The translations under genes and the position numbers were made by a program. A stretch of 64,000 nt of DNA from assembly GCF_026914265.1 (NCBI RefSeq), contig NC_069130.1, forward strand, positions 6,795,682-6,859,681. Direction: 5' to 3'. Source of the stretch: Mya arenaria. Its lineage: Eukaryota > Mollusca > Bivalvia > Myida > Myidae. Each line of letters starts with the position of its first letter. Position 1 is the stretch's first letter. The notes under the pieces are model-generated. The model ran no database searches and was not told the DNA's origin. It saw only the letters and a list, made by a program, of their open reading frames with translations. Positions 57,750-64,000 of this stretch are shown piece by piece.

Positions 57750-60169
57750 GGAATTAACGAAGAAACTTGATGACCTGTTTGGTCTCTGATTAAGTTACTT
57801 AAGAGTTTCATCAAGTAAATTATACGCCGGGAAAACACTTCCTTCCTCGAATAAATCTAAAGCCATCTTCATCCATCATCGCTGTGGCCTCAAATTATTT
57901 GACAGTGGATTTCCATAAGTTTCAATGTTGTTCCTGTATATCTTATCAAAACCAGCCCGGCAAGCTATCAAATACTGCCTTGATTTGTATATATTCAGAT
58001 CGTGCGTTAGAACAAACTGCATCGCATATTTAGGTTATCTTAATGTATACTCGATCTTTGTCTGATGGTCAATTTGATATCATGTCCCTTATGCATTTGC
58101 AAACAATGCTTTAAAGCAATTGATTTTAATGCTTTTATCATTGAATGGGAAGACAAGACAAATGTTGTACTTAACTTGTGTTTATTCTATGTATATATAC
58201 TAAAATTTGTTGTTGTATATATTGGAAATGTTCAATTAAGGAGGCAATGAATTAAATATCAATCAAATCATGGCCATATTCGTTTTTCTTGTGTACATTT
58301 GATTTTATGGTTTTATTGATAAGATATTTTTATAAATATCTTTAATAGTGTATTTGTTTGTTTGTCCCGATATGAACTCATTGTGCTACTATCTTATTCA
58401 ACGGAAATATCTTAGTCCCAGTATAAATAAAAACAAAAATGTAAATTTTTAAAAAAAAAACGACAGTGGGGAAATTGATTGTTTGCCAAAATAGCAAGAT
58501 ATATTTCTAGTTTCAATTTAAGCTACGCTCCTTGTGAACAATTTAACTGCTGTATGACGATATTAATAGTTTACGTCTTCTCGTGAAAGTAATATAAACC
58601 GTTGTTATCATTGCCTTCTATTTAAGTTAATCCAATCAGGTGCTCGGTAAACTGGTCGTCTAATGAAGGGGAATGACAAACGTTCTCATTGAATATTTTG
58701 TTTATAAACAATTCAGCAAAATAAAATAAACGTTACAATAAAAAACAAATGTTGGTGCGATCATGTGGGTACGATGCGTTTTCATAAGTTGGTGCAATCT
58801 ATAGCCAACACATTAAACACTTTGTAGCAGAAACCACCATAAAATGAATTCTTAGGTATTTGTCAAAATATAAATACACATGTTGTACTTTTCATCCTTT
58901 TAATAATCGTTTCTCAACCACTTAAGAAACACCGTAATTGAAAATGAATCATACCATGTATTGGCAAATATGTTTATAAACAATTTGTTTTCAAATCTAG
59001 CTCCTCATACCTACAATTAATTATGTGTTTGTACAAATGGCTTGATATCGCGAACACATACATAATATTGGTTTAAACTGTAAAGAGTGGGTACTATTTA
59101 TTTGCATGCACCTTCAAAATGATTGTCTTCTAAAACACCATTCAACTTATTTAATAGCTGGGTTCCTTTTGTTCCCGGAACTCTTCAAACTAAAGTAAAC
59201 TCCGATCAAACTGCATGTCTTTAGTTTCCGTGGTATTGTAGTGATCGAAGGGGATTGTGCGAAAGTCAATCGGATCCAATAACACATTGTCACTTTCATC
59301 AAAACGTCTTGTCACGAACATACGCCATTACCAAATTGTATTCTGGTATTGCGCTTGTTTTTTAATAATTGTTTACTGCTGGTTTTTGTAAAAAGATCAA
59401 TTAAAAAATTGAATGCTCGGACCCCGCAAAACATGATATCCAAATTATCGTCCCGTGATTGTAGACGGCTGGAAATTTAAGGGAAATATTTACTTTCATT
59501 TCAACATTGTTGTATAAATTGATTAAATTGAAGAATTGTCTCAGAACAAATGGGATTTGTCATTCATTGCAAGACTTCGAGACGAAAACCCACTTTGAGA
59601 CAAACATTAAGATCAAGTATTCCCCTGTGGAATTGTATAGGTTCGAAGAAAATCCATCGGGCCTAACAAAAAATTGTCACTTTGATAATTACTTTCTGTC
59701 ACGAACATACGCCAAATTGTTTGTTTGTTTTACGCACAGCATAATTTCCAAATCACTGTCCATGACTGTAGACGGTTGTAGATCGAAGAGAAGTATTGAC
59801 CACTGTTTCAAGGTTACTGCTTCAAATAAGTATGTTGATGAAATGTCTCCTTCAGTACACATGGGATTCGTCATTCGTTGGAAAGCCTTTGAGACGAACA
59901 CTTATCTTTGAGACGAACATTTTAGATTAAGTCTCTAAGGGTAAATTCCATAGAAACACGTGTTTAAAAAGCACACCGTTTGTAAAGTCAATGATTATTT
60001 CATTAAAATGGCTTTATTGCACACACAATCTTGCTACTGTCAGACTTATAATTGAGCGTAAACAACCAGGACAGGCCCATTAAACAGGCACCTGCTGAAA
60101 TAATCACTAAGGTTTTTGAAGAGAAATGCCTAAACGTTTGCAGACAACTTAATATAGGGACTGGTCGAC

Positions 60170-60334
60170 CTAAGGACTTAGTATGTAAACCACAACATAC
60201 ATAAGCAACATGATGATGACCAAGACAAACATAATCGGTGCTATATAAGTGTAGAAACTGTACGTTAAGCCTATTCCTACTGATTGCCTGGCTATGGATG
60301 TTGCCGTTGTTGTTATATTCATGGCAATATTCAT
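60170..60334 (-). CDS. single-pass membrane microprotein, copy D (54 aa)
   Basis: Identical to copy A except Ile for Val21 and Tyr for His25. It starts MNIAMNITTTATSIARQSVG, has the membrane core SFYTYIAPIMFVLVIIMLLM and ends YILSP. The frame is open for 59 codons upstream of the conserved ATG (to 60511), but that extension is not kept in A or C and is probably chance. Third-position changes relative to A (CCG/CCA, TTG/CTG) are silent. Function unknown; 5' exons cannot be excluded. Confidence 0.6.
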   Translation of the reverse strand: MNIAMNITTTATSIARQSVGIGLTYSFYTYIAPIMFVLVIIMLLMYVVVYILSP

Positions 60335-60616
60335 CGTTCGACGTTGTTGGAGCACATCGACATGTAGTAGTTTCGGGGTGATAATTTGAATTAACTTTAT
60401 TTTGTTGTAAAGCCATGTGAACAGCCTATCTCTTTGATAATTCTTCCAGAATTTTGTAATGAAATTAATGTGTCGTTTTTTTATGGACGCCTTATAGAAA
60501 ACGAAGGTCAATACAACATTTGAAGTGTCCTCATTTGTGCGAGTTTTGCTGTTGCAACACTAGTTCATGTTATGTTGTGATATTATCAAAGGTCTTTATT
60601 TATCTTTACCATTCTA

Positions 60617-60708
60617 AATGACCTGTTTCAATATCGGCACTTGTTTCAAAAACGTTATAGTCACCTGTTCCAAGATCGGTAAATCACGTGTTTCATAATC
60701 GGTTCATC
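60617..60708 (-). promoter_or_regulatory. 23-bp direct repeats upstream of copy D
   Basis: Four units, including CACCTGTTCCAAGATCGG and CACGTGTTTCATAATCGG, 283-374 bases upstream of the ATG. E-box words CACCTG, CACTTG and CACGTG are all present. Confidence 0.5.
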
Positions 60709-62345
60709 ATGAGTTTCATGTTCGAGTTTTTGTTTTGCATTTTGCTGTTTTCTTTGTTTATTTTTTTCTATTATTAAAATGGTTAAGTATACATAGCCAA
60801 GCGTTTACGAAGTCAGCATTCCATTAATTATTTCTACAAAGTGCATATACATCAACTAGTAAATGAAAAATGAATTATTGAACTAAGTAATTAGTCCAAA
60901 AGACAACACACGTGATTCGTAATAAAAAGATTACACATTCTAAAGCGCACATACAAAGACACGTCCAAAGAGATTTTACCGATTGATTTCTTTTTCAGAC
61001 TTGCATATCTGGTAATTATTGTTATTGTTTTTAATTAATCTTGCCGACTCGTATCTTACTCCTTGTATAAACTCAATTTTCATTTAATTAAGAGTGAGTT
61101 AATTCATAAGATTTTATTTCCAAACTTATTCACATTATTGTTAACATGTTTTGTCATTTTCGATCACGCAGATACTATCCAACTTTATATCAAGGTAAAC
61201 GACACCTTTATAAACTTATTGTAAATATCCCAGTAAGTGTTTTAATATTCCATCACTCATTGACGCATATGAGGTATCAATTCGAAGGAGATCATTGCAC
61301 ACTCACTGCAGACGAATCGCTCATTAAACATTAACATTTCCTCAGAGTATATATCTGTTTTTCACTTGAATACTCTGCGGGCTTCTTATAATGAACTGAT
61401 CTCCAATACAAACTTTTCTCAATGCTGATACACATGGCTGATAGTTTGAACTGCACATTGAACAGGGAAATTGATAACCTGTATGAACATAGATCTCCCT
61501 GAGATAAGTAGAATGTCTCGGTTTTGGTTCATTTGCGACATATGTGGTGTTACTCTAGGTTGATGACCGTTTATTATTTTGGCAAATACATCTAATGCTT
61601 AGTTTGATTCACGATCATGCTTATCACAAAAATGGGAGTAGTTGATTTGAACTTATTGAAGCAGATGTTCAGGGTAACCTTGGTTATGAATAAAAGTAAC
61701 ATAACACAACAGAAAAAAACAGCAACACATTTTTTGTTTAAAAATATGATAACTGTAAGAGAAATATGCAATGATTTCCATTTCAGTTCTGACCAGCTTT
61801 GGACGCAAATTAATATTAAAATACCTTTTACAACTGAATTCAGCAAACATGGTCTGCGCCAAATTTCCCCAGGTTGCTACTTCCGCGGTTGTATAACTTA
61901 TACCAGAAGTATTTTAATACATACAACATAATTACTCTTATGAAGCTTGACTACTGCTGTAGTGTTTTTCCAAAATGCATGCTTTATGTCACTTTCAACT
62001 AATAAATTACAGCCAACACAAAACTTTCGGTATAAACCATCTGTTGCTAAATCGTTGTCAAAACACATTACTTGGCATGGTGGCATAATGAAATGATCAA
62101 ATATAAAAGCATTTCAAACGCAGGACATATATTTCTTCAAAAGTCGGTCTAAATCTTATATCAAACCTATGATTATATTCTCCAACACTGGTTAAGTTCA
62201 TCCTCTGATGAATATCACGATGCAACAGCTTTTAAACATAATATTATCAAGAACCCTCAAACATGACTTCAATCGAGTGGAACCTAGGAATTATCGACGA
62301 AACGTGTTAGACTGTTTCGGTTTATGTACCGCAAATCAAAATCTG

Positions 62346-62847
62346 GTATCGTCAGATTTTCTTTTTGACATGCAGAATTAATGCTCCAGTGTTGCAAAAT
62401 CGGACGTATGGTTTGAAATGTTTTAAAATAGTGTAAATTAAAAGACAACGTTTTATATACTTTCATAAGGTTGCAGCGTTAATGTGAATTTGAAAGCAAG
62501 CCGAAAAATATATTAACATTTTACTGAGGAACCGAGATGAATAGATAATTATAGATAGTTACGCTGAAAAAAAAGGTTGACTAGAGACCCTGCCTTACCT
62601 ATTTTTTACCAAAAGTCAAAACGTCCTAATTGTATTAAAATCATCAATCTACTTTACCTATTCTTATGTAATGACAGACACTTATCATTTACAGTTTGTG
62701 GTCACTCGAAATATGGTCTGGGTTCGATTTTTATTACCTTTGAACAGAATTGTTAAAAGTAAAATTTATCAGCTTAGGATGTTAAATGTTTGTGGCAAAT
62801 TGGCAGGTCACTATCAAGCAAGGATACTCCCAGTGGTATGTACTGTG
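62346..62847. other. spacer
   Basis: AT-rich, nothing recognised before the SINE. Confidence 0.45.
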
Positions 62848-63144
62848 GTGGATCTGTGGTCGAGTTTAAACACACTGGCCTGTCAATCCAGGGGTCGCTG
62901 GTTAGATTCCACGCCACACCACTAAAAATAGAAATCGTCTTCCGGGGGGGGGGGGGGGTTAAATGGGGGTCTCGTGTGACAGTGCTATACACTGGTGTAC
63001 GTTAAAGAACCAGGGTAGCTCTAACCAGGGTTGCATTCTGTCTGTGCACTATGCTCCAAAAACCTTAAATGACTAACGATCTTATCGGAACACTCCCCGA
63101 ATGAGCAAGGTCCGATTGCAGTATAAATTAACATACACACCACA
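62848..63144 (+). mobile_element. tRNA-derived SINE, copy 2
   Basis: The tRNA-like head (GGATCTGTGGTCGAGTTTAA as A-box region, GGTCGCTGGTTAGATTCC as B-box region) ends in CACACCACTAAAAATAG. A run of 15 G residues (62944-62958) follows, then the body shared with copy 1 (GTTAAAGAACCAGGGTAGCT, ACCAGGGTTGCATTCTGT) and the end ACACACCACA. Short frames on both strands over this segment are SINE translations. Confidence 0.75.
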
Positions 63145-63469
63145 TGGTCTGTACTATTTCTTAAATGTTAAACGACAATACATCGCCCAATGTTATCCTT
63201 ACATCTGTAAAGATATTTCAGGTTAAAGATCGGTTATTATTTTCGAAAATATGTCTGATGATTAGTTTCGTATTATGTTGTGGCATAAGTTTATCAATGA
63301 ATTGATCAACATATACCTGGATATAATTATCGATAATTTTCAGCTGAATACTCTTAATGAAAATAAAACCCCATCCAAACACAACAGAAAAACGATAAAA
63401 ACGTTTGGTACGGCTTAGCATGTCTTGCATTATATGACATTTATAAGATATATTTTTAAAAATTTCCAC

Positions 63470-64000
63470 TTCAGTCTTCGTCCTGACCGCTTTGGGCTTA
63501 ACGTCGTATTCACAACTGCTATTGACAACTGAATTCAGAAATAAAGTGTCGCAACCTTTAAGCTCTTACTACCGAGGTTGCTTAGCTAAGCTAATATCAA
63601 ACTCTACCAAACACTTTTAACCAATGAATGATGCTGAAATTAATTCCTCAAATAATCACCCAATGACAAAATGTCCTACATTTGGCTCATCATAATTCAG
63701 TAATCTCAACAACTTCTGAGGGTGCTCATTTTCAAAATTACTTTTGCTAAGGTCATGTCAAAACGCTTCTTAGGATATTATACCATAATAAGAAAGAACA
63801 CATTGGTTACTTATCTTAAATTTGCTTCCAAAGAGCACACAGTTTTTTCAAGAGATTTTAATGTAACGCAAACCTTTTGTAATATTTGAACTTGTAAAGT
63901 AGTTTCTCTAACGAACTAATGGTTACATCTTACTAAATATACACTTTATTAATTGTTATGTTAACAGGCGTTACTTAAATATTAAATTGAATACTCTAAA
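63470..64000. repeat. partial further copy of the tandem unit, cut by the window end
   Basis: GTCCTGACCGCTTTGGGCTT and TTGACAACTGAATTCAGAAA (63.48-63.54 kb) match 43.79 and 61.79 kb. The stretch at 63.70-63.98 kb (CATTTTCAAAATTACTTTTG, TAACAGGCGTTACT-like) follows 50.99-51.27 kb of unit B. The locus therefore probably continues to the right. Confidence 0.55.

Larger units (their letters stand above)
57750..62345. repeat. tandem locus unit D
   Basis: The first kilobase matches unit B (46.7-47.8 kb); from 58.7 kb on it matches unit A closely. It contains two GTCACGAACATACGCCA modules (59311 and 59698), the microprotein frame, 23-bp repeats, the GATCACGCAGATAC block (61.16 kb) and the two short minus frames near 61.4 and 62.0 kb. 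Confidence 0.85.

Noticed and set aside
61592..61931. Overlapping plus and minus frames near 61.6-61.9 kb as genes
   Set aside because: The frame is not preserved in the homologous part of unit A (43.6-43.9 kb), which has an indel there.
62671..63005. Plus and minus frames over the terminal SINE as proteins
   Set aside because: They are translations of the SINE and its G15 run.

Overview
The window is nuclear DNA from an animal, most likely a bivalve mollusc. It is AT-rich and intron-rich, with a complete nine-exon succinate dehydrogenase iron-sulfur gene and a Reeler-domain gene. It also carries repeat types typical of bivalves: a tetranucleotide microsatellite leading into 145-bp tandem cores inside short conserved ends, many short terminal-inverted-repeat elements, a tRNA-derived SINE, and a decayed non-LTR reverse transcriptase. 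A dreissenid-like heterodont would fit, but the species is a guess. Most short open reading frames here are chance or repeat translations, especially those in the 22-bp and 18/36-bp minisatellites.

Layout. 1-2.34 kb: gene-free, with one CA/CACG tract. 2.34-7.56 kb: a 22-bp minisatellite interrupted by a truncated non-LTR retrotransposon. 8.29-9.67 kb: an 18-bp array and a related 36-bp array separated by a SINE. 10.16-18.57 kb (minus strand): a four-exon secreted Reeler-domain protein of 392 aa with a Gly/Asn/Trp-rich tail; its introns hold several hairpin elements and a 47-bp tandem array. 18.57-20.68 kb: the region between two divergently transcribed genes. 20.68-30.88 kb (plus strand): SDHB, nine exons, 285 aa, all Fe-S cysteines present, canonical splice sites throughout. 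31.6-38.1 kb: spacer with mobile-element debris, including a probable DNA-transposon remnant.

38-64 kb is a tandemly duplicated locus. A unit of about 3-5 kb occurs four times in recognisable form (A, about 40.7-44.35 kb; B, 46.6-51.3 kb; C, 52.5-55.4 kb; D, 57.75-62.35 kb), with decayed partial copies at 32.6, 38.2-40.2 and 63.5-64 kb. A and D are the closest pair, offset by about 18.0 kb. On the minus strand each unit carries a 54-codon reading frame for a single-pass membrane microprotein. It is intact in A, C and D and broken by a stop codon in B. Substitutions in the membrane segment are mostly synonymous in that frame, and 23-bp direct repeats lie upstream of every copy. This microprotein family is the best candidate in the window for something undescribed. 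Unit B has also gained a near-perfect 103-bp foldback and a 1,057-bp TIR element whose empty site is visible in A and D.

Exon structures come from reading splice signals and protein-family resemblance by eye. No alignment, search or expression data were available.
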